64,000 nt of DNA from Pyxicephalus adspersus (Eukaryota > Chordata > Amphibia > Anura > Pyxicephalidae), in assembly GCF_032062135.1 (NCBI RefSeq), contig NC_092864.1:22012052-22076051 (forward strand). Direction: 5' to 3'. Positions 23,156 through 34,973 of the stretch are shown piece by piece. The stretch's first letter is position 1. Each line of letters starts with the position of its first letter. The notes beneath the pieces are model-generated. The model made no database searches. It had not been told where the DNA came from and worked only from the letters and a program-made list of their open reading frames with translations. The position numbers and the translations under genes were made by a program.

Positions 23156-24587
23156 TAAAAAAGCCTTAAAAGTTTAAATCTATAATACCTGTCTATTTAT
23201 GTCCATCCAATAGGTTTCCCTATTGGACGATTTTACCTTATCTATTGTTCTGATGACAACTTATACAATGTTAGGTTTCCACTTACTTTCTTTTTTAATG
23301 GCAATGGTCACCAGTGGTCTGATATAAAAAATAGAAGTTATCCAATAAAGGGTTTCACCTAAAGATCAATATACCAATATATATTCAGATATACTTAGAA
23401 GAAAATCTAGACTTTTCATCCAAGTTCTATTGGTCCAGTTGAGTAAAAGTGCATACAATCATTTCAGGGTTCCAGGTTCTAAAGTGGCTCCAGCTGAACA
23501 GTTTTCTTCCTGATATACTCAATTTAGTATCAAAGTGAATCAAAGTTTTGGCATATGTAACCTTTTATGTACCGTATCTGTACAGGCAGTGTCCTTGCCC
23601 AAGTAAACTCACACACTGAAAGCTACATATCTGAAAAAAGTAAGAATACGTCACACTTCTTCTAAACACCACAATGCTGTGCAGCAAAATACCAGACCTT
23701 AGCTAGTGGTCAAGCCTGGAGTCATTACTGTCCAGTACATAGCAGGGCTAGAACAGAAGTCATTCAATTTTGACTCCAGGGTACTTTTAGTAAATTGCCA
23801 GATTCATTTACAAGTGAAAGACTTGCTGCAACTCTGGATAGCCCAGGGCCATTGCAGGAAAATGGTGGCAATATATTACCACCAATTCATTTAGATAGAT
23901 AGATTTACAGATACAGAAACAACTCTGAACTTCCCATTACATGGATACCAGTAGTTACCTCTTTGGTGTGACGAGATATGGAGCTAATGATGGTCATTGT
24001 GGTCTATGATTCAGGAAGGAAGTGGATAATCTGGTGTCCAGGGTGCAAACAAGGTGAGCTGCAATTTAAAACATAAAGGACATGAAGATTTATTACTTTT
24101 ATTTGCTGACAAGTATCAGTCTAGAAATGCAACCTTTGTTTCTAAAGATGGATTTCAGGTTCTCCTACAATGGGGCTAGTCCTGCACTGCAAGGTTTAAA
24201 TGTTCTTTTTTTGTGCCTAGGGTATGTAAACAGAATCTTTTTCCTCCTTCCCCTACGGACAGCTTACTCCTCTTCCATCCAGCCGCTCTGGGCTGTGCAG
24301 TATGTGGGCACTTCCACCCCTTACAATACACAGTCCTGGTGCTGTATTGTGGGGGTTGGTTAACGTACATGTAATCAGGGCAATAATAGCTTATGAAAGG
24401 GGCTGCAGGGACTGGGTGTATAAAAGTGGAGCCTGCGAGTGACTGATAAGGTAAGTAAAAAAAGTTCTGATTACTTTAACCCTAGACATACAGTAAATGA
24501 GAATTAAATCACTGTAGTGCAGAGCTATCTATACCTGCAAAATAATTATTATAGAGAATATATTATACTATCATCCACATTACAAAA
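23156..24587. other. Unassigned, with a possible TTAA element at 24,071-24,473
   Basis: TTAA occurs near both 24,067 and 24,473. The interior ends with TATAAAAG (24,419), then AAGGTAAGTAAAAAAAG (24,448), like the right portion of the TTAA MITEs. This is suggestive only. The rest holds nothing recognised. Confidence 0.35.
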
Positions 24588-26285
24588 TAGTTGGGACACT
24601 TTCTAGAGTTGCAAAGAAAGCAAAAATCTGTAATTCACTTGAACCTTTATTTAACAGGCAAAATGAAAAGATTTTCAGTGTTTTCACCAACAAACTTAAT
24701 TTTTTTTGTTCAACATAAACAAATTCTAAACTTAGAAATCAATGTCTGCAACACACTCCAAAAAGTTGGGACGGAGGCAGGTTTTTAAATGGGTCACTTG
24801 CCCTTTTTGTTATTATTAAACTACTTCATTTGAGAATTGTTGTAATTTTTCATATGGAAGTTTTGCCCATTCTTGCTGTATACAAAATTTGAGTTGTTCA
24901 GCAGTCTGTGGTCGCTGTTGTCTGATTCTGCAAATGCCTGACATTATCCTGCTGAAATATACATGAAGTTCCTGTGTAAAGATGTCATTTTCATAGAAGC
25001 ATATGTTTGTCTAAAATTCCAATGGTGCCTTCACATATTTGCAGATCCCCACGGGCACTAATGTACCCCCACAACATCACAGATGCTGCTTTTTGCACCT
25101 TTTCTTGATACCAGCTTGGATTTACAGTTTCATCTTTAGTTTGTAGAATCCAGCATCCATTTTATTGCCAAAATCGAGCTGAATTGTGCGCTCATCTGAC
25201 CACAAAACATTGTCTTTCACTACATCTCTGATGATCTTGGGCCAACGCTTCTCTTTTTTAAAACAAATAAAAGGTGCAGCACTGCCCTCTTGATTCTCGA
25301 TCACCTAGGCGATCAAGATTGAATGGGAGCACAGAGCCTTCCAGGATGCCTACATTACGCATCACAGGAGGCTCTTGGCTGCTCCTTCTGTGCATGCCCC
25401 AGATTCCCTTTCATCAAAAGGAAAAAAAAAAAGTTTTTTCCCAATCTACGTCACCTGATCTCGCACCTGCTTATTGGAAGAAGAACACGAAAGAAGAGAG
25501 GAGAAGATGGCGGCACCTCGTGCTCCCTCTGCGCTGGCCCAAAGGCGGATACTGTGACAACGCGGGACCTGATAGAAGAAGAAACCTCCCAATGGATTGA
25601 CTGCTATGAGGAATTAAAGGTAAGTATGTTTATTTTTTTGTTTTGGCTAGTTTTGGGTTTACTTCCTCCTTAAGCAACAATGATTTTCTGAAGTACTTCT
25701 GGGCCCATGGGGCTATGTTTAGTACGGTTGCATGACGGTCTCTAATGCATTACCTCCTAAGGGCTTGAAGGTCACGCACATTCAGCAACTATCTACACCC
25801 TTGACCTTTATATACAGAGATTTCTCTGAACCTCCTAAATCTGTTCACAATGTTGTTAACTGTAGATAGTGACAGACCTAAAATTTGTGCTATTTAGAGC
25901 TGACGAATATTTTTTTTTTCAGTTTGTTCAAAGATAATTCTCTAATGAAATTTAGTGGGGAGTCAAGACCCATCTCTGCTTGGTTGAGCCTTTGGTGAAT
26001 GGACCTTTTTTACTCATTCTTGATACCAACAGATGGTACCAAATCACCCTGCACAACATTACTTGTAAAAACTTTACAGTCTTAATTTGCCTCCCTACCA
26101 ATTTTCCTGGAGTTTGTTGCAATCATCAACAAACAATCTAACAAACATAATTAGGTTTGATGGTGAATACACTGAATATTTTTTCTTTGATACTTTGCCT
26201 AGTAAATAAAAGTTCAAGAGAATTAACAAACTACAGATTTTCATTTTTATTGCATTTTTAGAAGGTGTCCCAACGTTTTTAGAAA
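24588..26285 (-). mobile_element. DNA transposon with about 200-bp inverted ends, degraded transposase on minus strand
   Basis: The left end AGTTGGGACACTTTCTAGA and the reverse complement of the right end, CGTTGGGACACCTTCTA, match. Similarity continues inward for about 200 bp (AAAATCTGTA; CTTGAAC.TTTATTTA; TTCAGTGT.TTCACCA; GCAACA.ACTCCA). Inner text such as CTCATCTGACCACAAAACA and TTTTCTGAAGTACTTCTGGGCCCATG is the reverse complement of a transposase gene of a family common in fish and frogs. A minus-strand remnant reads KRWPKIIRDVVKDNVLWSDE. Superfamily left open. It is split by a TTAA insertion. Confidence 0.8.
25262..25669 (+). mobile_element. TTAA-flanked insertion inside the 24.6-26.3 kb transposon
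   Basis: TTAA flanks it at 25,258-25,261 and 25,670-25,673. Its right end GGGTTTACTTCCTCC resembles ends of the TTAA MITE group. The host transposon resumes at TGATTTTCTGAAG. It contains a self-complementary GATCACCTAGGCGATC. Near the end is AAAGGTAAGTATG, a splice-donor-like string. Overlapping open frames here are not genes. Confidence 0.65.
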
Positions 26286-26313
26286 TGAGATTTAAATATC
26301 TCAATACAAAACC

Positions 26314-26515
26314 TTTTCAATTGAGACACCCGATGTCCTACCAAAACATCAAAAAGACAGAGGAAATAGTGAAAAGAATCTCAGTAATGCATGATGGTTT
26401 TCGAATGAGGATGACTTGCTTGTTTTTTTTCACCTTCAGTATTTTTCCAGAACTCACTAATATACATAGTGGAGATAGATACAACGCCTAATATGAGAGC
26501 ATTGTCAAGGTTGTA
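26314..26515 (+). repeat. Left copy of a direct repeat flanking a Tc1 element
   Basis: Shares with 28,053-28,255, in order: AATTGAGAC, ACCAAAACA, ACATCAAAAAGACAGAG, AAGAATCTCAG.AATGCATG, GACTTGCTTGTTTTTTT, TTTCCAGAA, ACGCCTAA and TGTAACCT. Its left side touches the end of the 24.6-26.3 kb transposon. Confidence 0.8.
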
Positions 26516-26689
26516 ACCTTCGGTAAGGTAAATTGTAAGTACTGCTGAAGTAAAACCATATTTTTTGGTGAGCTAGTAATATGCTTCCTGTCTTAGATAA
26601 ACAAAGATTAGTCTTAGATTACAAAGATGGTAAAGTTCTACACACACAATCATGAGTTCAAGTTTTACAAATAGGTAAATACAACCTCA

Positions 26690-28030
26690 TAGTCCGGAGC
26701 ATTTACGTGTGTGTTAACACAATGCCAAGGAGGAAAGACATCAGCAATCTTGTAGAAGCAATTGTTGCCCATCAATCTGGGAAGGGTTACAATATTGTTT
26801 CAAAACAATTTAAAGGCCATAATCCTACAGCTAGAATGATTATTCACAAATAGAAAACATTTAAGACAGTTGCCAATCTTCCCAGAGGTAGACATCTCAG
26901 TATTTTAATCCCAAAGGTCAGATTGTGCAATGCTCAGAGTGAGTGCAGAGAAAAAAAAAACATCTCAGACTCGACAGGTCTGACTTAGCATGTTAAATGT
27001 TCATGGCAGCAAAATTGGAAAAAGTATGAACAAGTATGACTTGTTTCGAAGGGTTTCCAGAAGAAAGATTTTTCTCTCTAATAAGATGATGGCAGCATGG
27101 CTTAGGTTTAAAACTTAAATGAAATGTAGAATAATGTCCTTTGGACAGGCAAGACCAAAGTGGAGATATTTTAGCTGCACAACTCCATATTGACAAAAAA
27201 ACAAACATGGGATATCAGCACAAACAGCTCATACTAGCTGTCAGGTATGGTGGTGGAGGGGTGAGGATTTTGGCTTGTTTTGAAACCACGTGACCTGAGC
27301 ATGTTACAGTCTCTGGCCCTGATTTATTTAAGCTCTCCAAGGCTGGAGAGAATACACTTTCACCAGTGAAGCTGGGTAATCCAACACACCTGAGATGGAT
27401 CTGGTCCAGGATTCAAAGCATTTGCTAGCAAATAGCAAATGACATTGGAGAAATCCATTCCAGGTTTGCTGTATAACCCAGCCTCACTGGTGAAAGTGTA
27501 TTCTCTCCAGCCTTGGAGAGCTTTAATGAATCAGGCCCATTGAGTCAACCATGAACTCTTATGTTTTTTAAAATATTCTGAGGTTGTGTGACAGCTAACG
27601 CTTGGCTAAAATTAGACAATGATCCTAAGCACACCAACAAATTCACAAAAGATTGGGAAAAAAAAAGAAAAGATTCGAAGTGTTGCAATAGTCCAGACCT
27701 CAACCCAACTGAAATGCTGTGAAGGGGCATTAAGAGAGCTGTGTATGAACAAATCCCCAGAAACCTTAATGAACTGAAACAATGTTGTAAAGAAGAATGG
27801 GCCAAAATTCTTCTACAAGGATGTGAGGGACTGATAAAGTCACACAGAAAATGATTACTTCAAGGTAATATTGGTTATGCTGCTAAAGGTGGGTGTACAA
27901 GCTACTGAATCATGGGGTGTACTTTTCACACATGGCTTCTCCATTTTGACTTCATTTTCATGTCACGGTGGAATCTGTTATGTGTCGTTTTACACCTGAG
28001 GTTAGATTTAAATAATTTTAATACCTGAAC
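26690..28030 (+). mobile_element. Tc1-like transposon, nearly full length, degraded, with nested MITE
   Basis: Reads GTGTGTGTTAACACAATGCC, with the transposase ATG at 26,722 followed by PRRKDISN and the usual VEAIVAHQSGKG. Later come GGTGGTGGAGGGGTGAGGATTTTGG, then AGACCTCAACCCAACTGAAATGCTGTG (the last catalytic motif). The 3' side has GTGTACTTTTCACACATGGC. Several stops and frameshifts (for example TAG after IIHK near 26,852) make it inactive. The MITE at 27,314-27,539 interrupts it. Confidence 0.88.
27314..27539 (+). mobile_element. 226-bp palindromic 'GGCCTGATTTAT' MITE inside the Tc1 copy
   Basis: TGGCCCTGATTTATTTAAGC at one end and TTTAATGAATCAGGCCCA at the other, with long complementary arms (CTCTCCAAGGCTGGAGAG, CCAGTGAAGCTGGGTAATCC). 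Transposase-related sequence resumes right after it at TTGAGTCAACCATGAACTC. Confidence 0.9.
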
Positions 28031-28052
28031 GTAACAAATCTTTTTTTTTTTT

Positions 28053-28255
28053 TAATTGAGACGCCATCTGCCACCAAAACAACAGAAGACATCAAAAAGA
28101 CAGAGTTAATAGAGATAAGAATCTCAGCAATGCATGCCAGTTGTTGAATGAGGTTGACTTGCTTGTTTTTTTACTTTCAGTACTTTTCCAGAAATCTCAA
28201 GTATAAATCATGGAGAAAAGTTACGCCTAACACAATGTCACCTTCATGTAACCTA
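28053..28255 (+). repeat. Right copy of the same direct repeat
   Basis: Partner of 26,314-26,515 with small indels, starting directly after the Tc1 copy and a T run. About 1.7 kb separates equivalent points. Confidence 0.8.
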
Positions 28256-28384
28256 CTGCTACAGCAAAATCAACTTATCCCATTGATAACTACCAATAAA
28301 GATAGATTTTTCTGTTATCTGAGAATTTACCCCGCTGTGCATTCTGTCTATCATTTATTTCAGTCTGGGAATATCAATCACAAT

Positions 28385-28755
28385 TTAATTTTATCCACTT
28401 GTTTTAAAATAGGGTGGACATATTTTGCAGCACTTTACAAAGTCCATAGTCATGTCACTAGCTGTCCCTCAAAGGGGCTCACAATCTAATGTTCCTACCA
28501 TAGTCATATGTCATTACCACAATCTCAGGCCAATTTTTTGGGGAAGCCAATAAATCTACCTGCAAGTTTTTGGGCACAGATTTAAGAGGAAACTGAAATT
28601 TCCCGAGGAAAGCCACACAAACACAGGGAGAACATACATGTTCCTTGCATTTAGTGTCCTGGCCAAGATTCAAACTTGGGACCTAGCACTGCAAAGGAAG
28701 GAGTGCTAACCACAGACCCAGCAATGCCAACTTCCCACAATGCATGTACATCAGC
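28385..28755 (+). repeat. Interspersed repeat family B, copy 2 (best preserved)
   Basis: Landmarks: TTTGCAGCACTTTACAAAGTC, CCATAGTCATGTCACTAGCTG, GGGGCTCACAATCTAATG, CACACAAACACAGGGAGAAC, GTGTCCTGGCCAAGATTC and GCACTGCAAAGG...GTGCTAACCAC. Same order as at 59,520. Confidence 0.8.
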
Positions 28756-28915
28756 CTATTTGGAGAATCTGTTTCCAATTTGCCCTCTAATCTGGCTCGA
28801 AGGAAAAGGGAAAGAAGAAGAAGCCTAAACTATAAGGACCAGGCAAGGTGGCTAGCGCTCTCGTCATGGTGTTTGTATGTTCTTCCTGTGTTATCATAGG
28901 TTTCTTCTCAAAATA

Positions 28916-28919
<4 letters not shown>

Positions 28920-28967
<48 letters not shown>
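28920..28967. repeat. (AT)n microsatellite, about 24 units
   Basis: Uninterrupted alternating A and T, a likely length polymorphism. Confidence 0.98.
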
Positions 28968-28968
<1 letters not shown>

Positions 28969-29559
28969 TATTGGACAAATTGTCATTTGACTATGACAAT
29001 GGTGCTGTATCAATACTTGATAATAATAATAATATTAACCTCTGTATGCCCACACAGCAGAAGACAATGTCCCCCAACACCACGGGTTTTGAGGTTGAAA
29101 AGATCCTAAATAAAAACTGTGCATCCTAATCCTCCCAGATTTAAAATTTGTACTGTAAACCCTAAAACATTTTTCATGTATCCACATATTGAACCTTTTT
29201 TCCAGTCAGTAACCCAAAAGTTTGAGATAACTAGACACTCTGGAAGGTCTGCTATATGCACACTTAGTAATTTTAAAGAAACAGAGAGACTTGGTCTTTC
29301 ACTTTCACTTAGAATACCCACATCTGTCACCATTCTACAAGCAACTGCCATTTATTTTTTGGATAAAACAACAATTTCATAATTGAATACTTTCCCCTGT
29401 CTATTACAGCTACAGCCACATCTGTATCAGTGAGGGGAACTTCAATGGAATTCAAACTGGACAGAGACCACATTGTGATGGGAGTTCCTGGAGACCTCAT
29501 TTACAAAAAGATAATATTATCTAAAAACAAGTCCAGAGATGGGAAACAAAATGCTTAAA

Positions 29560-29792
29560 GGCCCGAGGGATAAACATATTAGGAGGGATAAAAGGAGCTT
29601 CATTTGTACAGTTTTTAAAAAGGAGAAAGGGAGGACATGACGGGAACCTAATATTACATTTAATGTGTGAATAAGATGTAGGAGGGTAGATCAATATTCA
29701 GGAAAAAAAGCTTGAAAAATTCAAAACAGTGGAAGACTCAATGGACTACCTGGTCTTTTTCTGCCATCACTCTCCTATGTTCCTATGGCTGG
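29560..29792 (+). repeat. Retroelement 3'-end-like repeat
   Basis: AGGAGAAAGGGAGGACATGAC, and later GACTCAATGGACTACCTGG, TCTTTTTCTGCCATCA and TATGTTCCTATGG, follow the wording of a very common amphibian interspersed repeat end ('...ggagacatga...atgg...tctttttctgccatc...atgtttctatg'). Assigned by recollection of that pattern; no second copy is in the window. Confidence 0.45.
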
Positions 29793-30447
29793 TAAGCATA
29801 TGCAAACATAAAAGGTGCATGTCCTACCAAAATACTAACTCAAGAGAAGACTGCTGGTCTATGCTGAAGGGGGACATGGATGAGGGAGCTGGAGTATGGA
29901 AAGGGTGATGATTGTATTTGGCCTAATTTTATGAAAATAGTCTCCCTGACCTCTGATCAAAAATAAAGGTAGAGCTTTACTTGAACCCACTCAATGCACT
30001 CTATTCAGATACCTTTATCGGTTTATCAAGGTATGTGGGAACATGTAACAGCTTTCCCTGCAAAAGAGTGAAAGATATGTACATCCTGCCTAGGTTCCTC
30101 CTCTGATGTAAACATTTTACTTTGACAATTTTGGGGAATTTACAGTTTCAGTACACTTCAAACCCTTTTTCTTTAAAAAGTTCAGTAGGAAATGGTTAAA
30201 ACCCATCATTTGTACCCTCAGCTCTTGTTCAGATGACACCTGGAACAAGTGGAATTTTTAATCACTTTCTCTCTTATTGATAGAAGACACCAGGACAAAC
30301 AGGAATTGCTAGTGTTTCTGATGGAGACACAGACAGCATTAAAATCTAATGCGGGTTCTTACCCTATATCATTATTCCAAACTTTAGGGGCTTCCAAAAT
30401 TATGTGTTCTGGTAAAAGCTGAATTAAACAAATAAAGAGTTTGCTTG

Positions 30448-30760
30448 CCTTCAATGTTTTTATTTATTACAAAAGAGGCATTTTACTGCCTCTTCTGCAT
30501 TGCCTGTTGGCAATCTCCCGTAGAATGTACATTTTTGTACAGCTCAGTGAACATTATTGGCATACCTTGGTCCTTGAATGAATGAGCTCCCACATACATG
30601 CACAGGGGTTCTGTAATTCCAACCTGACCAAATCAAGATGAATGAAAATCCTGAACCTGGAAAAGGACTCGGTGAAGATGTTCGAACAGCCAATGGAGTG
30701 AAGGAAGGGGGGTGGAACTGCTTGTAAGTGTAAAATTCCGAGTATGGCCAGGTTTGGTTG
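30448..30760 (+). mobile_element. TTAA-type MITE relative, copy 2
   Basis: Contains CTGCCTCTTCTGCAT, GTAGAATGTAC, CAGCTCAGTG, ATGCACAGGGGTTCTGTAATTC, AAAATCCTGAACC and AAAAGGACTCGGTGAAGATG. The same series appears in the 17.9 and 43.4 kb elements. Ends not resolved. Confidence 0.65.
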
Positions 30761-30900
30761 CAATGATCTAGAAATCAAAGTCCAAGTCAGAATTTATATT
30801 TAAAAAAAGGTTAAGGTCTCAGGTGTAAATCTTTTTTTGGGTGGGGGTACAATTACTGCCTGGCATCAGGAACAAGTGGGTGAGACTGGTCTGGTTCATT

Positions 30901-31068
30901 TCAATATTTCATGTCAATGGTAGCAGCCAGCATACAGCGTCTGGGAGCAATAATTCTACCAGCTGCACTAAAAAGTCTTTCTGACATGACACTTAAGGGA
31001 AGACAGGACAGAACCTGGATGGCTAACTTGGAGAATTCTGGCAAAACCAGTTCTTGGTCCATGGGGTT
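30901..31068 (-). pseudogene. hAT transposase C-terminal dimerisation domain fragment
   Basis: Minus strand reads 55 residues to a stop: NPMDQELVLPEFSKLAIQVL, then SCLPLSVMSERLFSAAGRII, APRR, and ends ATIDMKY. The SERLFSAAGRIIAPRR block is the hallmark of the hAT C-terminal (hATC) domain, where SER-FS-AG and a basic pair are conserved. The domain is cut short on its C-terminal side. Upstream sequence (31,069-31,480, minus strand) is too broken to assign but may be the rest of the transposase. Confidence 0.78.
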
Positions 31069-31479
31069 AAGATTTAAAAAAAATGGTCAGTGACAAAAAG
31101 GGACTAAGTATCAATGCTTTGAGGAATAGAAAGATCTCTGCTGAGATGAAGCACTAGTACACGATTTAAAGGAAAAGTATGTTTCTACATAAAAGCCTTT
31201 TTCACTGTCCTGGGTCAAAGAAACCCAAGCTCCCTGTCTTTAAGTCCTGGTGCATCAAACACTCATTTACCGATTTGCTTTGCTTGTACAGGCAGTTTAG
31301 CAGCTTTAATGCTGAAATAAAGTAGATGAGAAGTTTCTGACACATATGTGGAATGGGGGAACATTCTGTATTTGAAAGGGGTAAAAATGCATGTAGGACC
31401 TGCTGAAGTGGGCACAGGACCTTTCTGGCCAAGGCCATAGCCAAGAGGAGAACAACTGGAAACTTTCTTAGCAACAATG

Positions 31480-33190
31480 AAAGAAATATTTATTTGTGTA
31501 ACCGTAAATAAATACAGAGAAGTCTACAATTTCCCTGATTTGCAGAAGGACATAAAGTGACATTGGCAATAGCGTATAGTCCTTTTGAATTGTTTTTTTT
31601 TCTAGGACAAATTTCCCCTATTTGTAGCAGGAGAAAAGATTGCCTTGAAAATAGAACATCTCCTTGTATATTTTTTATATTCTAGGCTGTAATTTACATA
31701 AATCACAATGCATAATAATAACTTTAATTATATTGGCCAGTTTGAGAAGTTTATTACATCAACTGTTCATATTTCATCACTCACAAAAAATATCATTTTT
31801 GCATGTGAACACAACTTTAAACATTTTGCAACTTTAACACAAAATTGTCTGCAATTGGAAGTACTTTGTAATTTTAGCAGGTGAGTATGGTAAGTACAGA
31901 TTTTAAGACTTGATAAAAAAAGTATTTCTAAAAGTAATTTCTAACAACATAAAAGGAAGTAAATGTATAGCAAAAAGGAAAACGGAGGAATGAAAACAGA
32001 GGGGTAAGTGAGGGAATAGGAGTCTGAAATTGTAGTTCAATCCAAGGTGCCACAGCTGAGAGTTAGACGTGTAGTAGTCACTGGTCAAAATAAAATAAAC
32101 AAATTGTTGCACCAGGGCTGTTCAGATTTGGTCAAATTCAACTATAGTGTTATTTATTTTTCAATCTTTGACCAGGCACCATGTCAATAGACTCTTGAAA
32201 ATGAAGTGTTTTCCTGTGTTGGAAAGGTAAGAAAAATTACAACACCTGGTGCAGCACTACTAAGCAGGAAGTAAAGCCTGGTGCAGGATAAGGGGTACTT
32301 ATTTTCCAGGTGTCCATCAAAAGAACTTGACATTTGCAATGCTGGTACTATTAGACATTGGGGAGGATCCAGAAAATGTCCCTAGTATGGGGCCAAGGGA
32401 TAGAAAAAATTGATGTTTTTCATTGATGGTATTTGATGAGCATATTCACCCTCTGGGTCATGCTGATTGCACAGTGCACTACATACTATATAGTCATTGT
32501 ATTGTTTTATGATAACTGACCCCTTTTTTTAAATCACACAGCAGTATAAAAATTATTTGTCCAAGAAAGTAACCAATCAGCACATAGGCTACCGCCCTAA
32601 ATTCCTCTCATATGGATAAAGTCAAAGTCTATTAATGTCACGTGTCACCAAAGTCCAGCACAACCCAATAAAAAATAGGGATATATTGAACAGTTTCAGC
32701 ATTCATCACTATGGAGTTATTAGGAATACAGGAGTATCCTGATTCGCTTCTATGGTAAACTCCTCCTTGTTGGAGATTATCGGATTAGCTGATAGGCTAT
32801 TTACTCACCAACAATTTTAGTTCCTGATAAAACATAATTAAATCTGAAGGATATAACAATGTAAGAGTAACCAGAATCAGGATATGTAAATTCTCACAGT
32901 GAACTTTCCCTATTTGATCTCTTATGTTCCCTTTTGGGATGAAAACTCCCAGTTCTACACTCATCAGTTACTTTGTTCTCTGTTATCTCTACACAATCCC
33001 TCCCCTCTATGATACTGAAAGCATGAAAACCTATTTTAGTTCAGGGGTGACAATACTACATCTTTACATACAGCATATTGTAAGTTGTCAATGGGAATGG
33101 TAATGGAAAGACCACTATGTGAAATTAATGAAATAAAAAACTATAAACTCCACCAATACAGCCACCCAATCCAAGGACTGGTATGATGGG
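31480..33190. other. Unassigned stretch
   Basis: AT-rich, no gene or repeat recognised on either strand. Confidence 0.5.
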
Positions 33191-33399
33191 ATGGATTAAA
33201 ATAGATTCCTGCATTCTAATACACTAAATCAGGTCAGATGTAAATAAGGGAAGCACAGCAGTCCTGAAAATGAATACAAGATACAGAAATATATACAAAC
33301 TCTGTACAGTTCACTTACAATAAAACTTATTGTACACAATACATAATGGAAGCAGAAAACCAAGATATATCAGTACACACATTTCCCAGATTGATACAT

Positions 33400-33720
33400 A
33401 ATAGGAGTACCTGAGTGTTGCCCTGGTATGAAAGGTGGGTGCAGGTGGCACCAGGCAGCTCTATGACTGCGCCAGCTTCCAGGTAATCAGATCAGAGTCA
33501 GGCAGATTGATAGGGATTGGGTTCAGGACAGCAGCACTGATTGGTAGGGACTCTGTACAGGTCCAGGACAGCAGCAGGTAGCCAGTACAGAACAGCAGCA
33601 GATCGCTGCTTGGGAAAGCTGAGAATCCTGGCAGATGCAAGGTAGATAACCCCGCCCACCTGTCACACAGCTCAACAACTTCTACACCTGGACAGACCTG
33701 GGAATCCCTCTAAGGATCCC
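33400..33720. repeat. Block with recurring CAGGACAGCAGCA motif
   Basis: GGACAGCAGCA or ACAGCAGCAG recurs at 33,517, 33,563 and 33,590 in a GC-richer island (CCCCGCCCACC at 33,650). Looks like part of a repeat or LTR-like unit. No class assigned and no second copy in the window. Confidence 0.35.
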
Positions 33721-34259
33721 TATATATTTTTATATATATATTCCTTCCTAATACATCATTCATTATTATCTCATGGCATGGTAATTTGTTCTTTATTCTA
33801 CACATTCTTTTTTATTATACTATTACTTTCCTTTATATTATATTATTAGTATATTATTAGCTTTCTCTAAATTGTTTTATTATACTTTTACTTTCATCGA
33901 TCTATACTTTTTATATCTCTGCACTCTTGTGATCCCAGTTTTCTCCTCTGTTTCTCTGTCCCATTCTTTTCTCTCTTTTGATCAAATAACTTTGTGCACT
34001 GATTTGTTTCATTGCTTGTTTTGACTATCCATGCATTGTTATATCTTTCTATTGACCTCCTTTACATCCTGCCTTATCATTAGATTGTCCTACTTTCACA
34101 GATTTACCCAAACTTTTCTTCAATGTATTTTTAACTCCACACATCACCTTTCCTTCTGGAACCTTTAGATTGTGTTTATTGTATTATACATGTTTTACTT
34201 TATTTACTTTATATACATGTTTTTTTTACTTTATTTTATTACACATGTTACCTTGTTAA

Positions 34260-34973
34260 CTTGCTCTTCATCATCTCACTTTTCTTTGTCTCCAGCATTT
34301 TACTCTCTCCTGCCTTTATCCATCTTTATACTTCTGCCTCCATTATTTTAGTCTTTTTGCTACCTCCATGATCTTGCTCTCTCCTGTCCTTATCATCTTA
34401 CCCTCTTCCTCCACCATCATCTCACCCCTTCTTGCCTCCATCACCCATTTGTTTCCTGTCACCATAAAAATTCTTTCTGCTTCCTCCATCATCCTACTTT
34501 CCCCTGATTCTTCCACCTTACTCTTGTATTGGCTCCATCATCCAATTTCTCCTACCACTATCACCTTACTCTTCTATTCCTCCATCATCTTACTCTATTG
34601 CTTTTATCACTCTACTCACTTGTGCCTTTATCACCTTACCTTGCTCCCATCACCCTATTATTTCCTTCCTTCATCATCATTCATGCTGCTGCCTCCATCA
34701 TCTTTCTTCTCCTGCCTCCTTCACATTAATCTGTCTGACTTCATCATCCCACTTTTTCCTACTTCTATCACCTTACCTTCTCCTGCTTCCATCATCTTGC
34801 ACTCTCCCCTCCTTATCATCCTACTCTTTTGTGCCAATCTTATCTTTCCCCTGCCTCCATTACCTTATTCTTTTCTGCCTCCATCATCAAACTTTCTGCT
34901 GCCATCATCACCTTTGTCTTCTACCTCCATCACCCTATTCCTTCCCACCTCCAGTATCATACTCCAACTCTAA
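34260..34973 (+). repeat. Degenerate pyrimidine-rich minisatellite
   Basis: About 700 bp made of variants of 'CTCCATCATCTTACTCTCCTGC', period around 22-24 bp, almost free of G on the plus strand. The long open frames (rich in Leu, Ser, Ile, Pro) are a by-product of the repeat, not a protein. Confidence 0.85.

Noticed and set aside
24419..24456. TATAAAAG followed 29 bp later by AAGGTAAGT, considered as a promoter with a tiny first exon
   Set aside because: No coding exon in reach, and the same AGGTRAGT is found in neighbouring TTAA elements, so a repeat origin is simpler. Kept only as part of the splice-donor finding.
25274..25673. Two overlapping frames of 108 and 116 codons with basic residues and an AAGATGGCGG start-like site
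   Set aside because: They lie within a TTAA-bounded insertion in a transposon and resemble no protein I know.
28385..28755. Possible SINE with a tRNA-like head
   Set aside because: I could not find A and B box promoter sequences or a tRNA fold; recorded as a repeat of unknown class.
34368..34973. A 201-codon open frame rich in Leu, Ser, Pro and Ile, suggesting a membrane protein
   Set aside because: It is the translation of a pyrimidine-rich minisatellite; other frames over the same bases are open too, and there is no domain.
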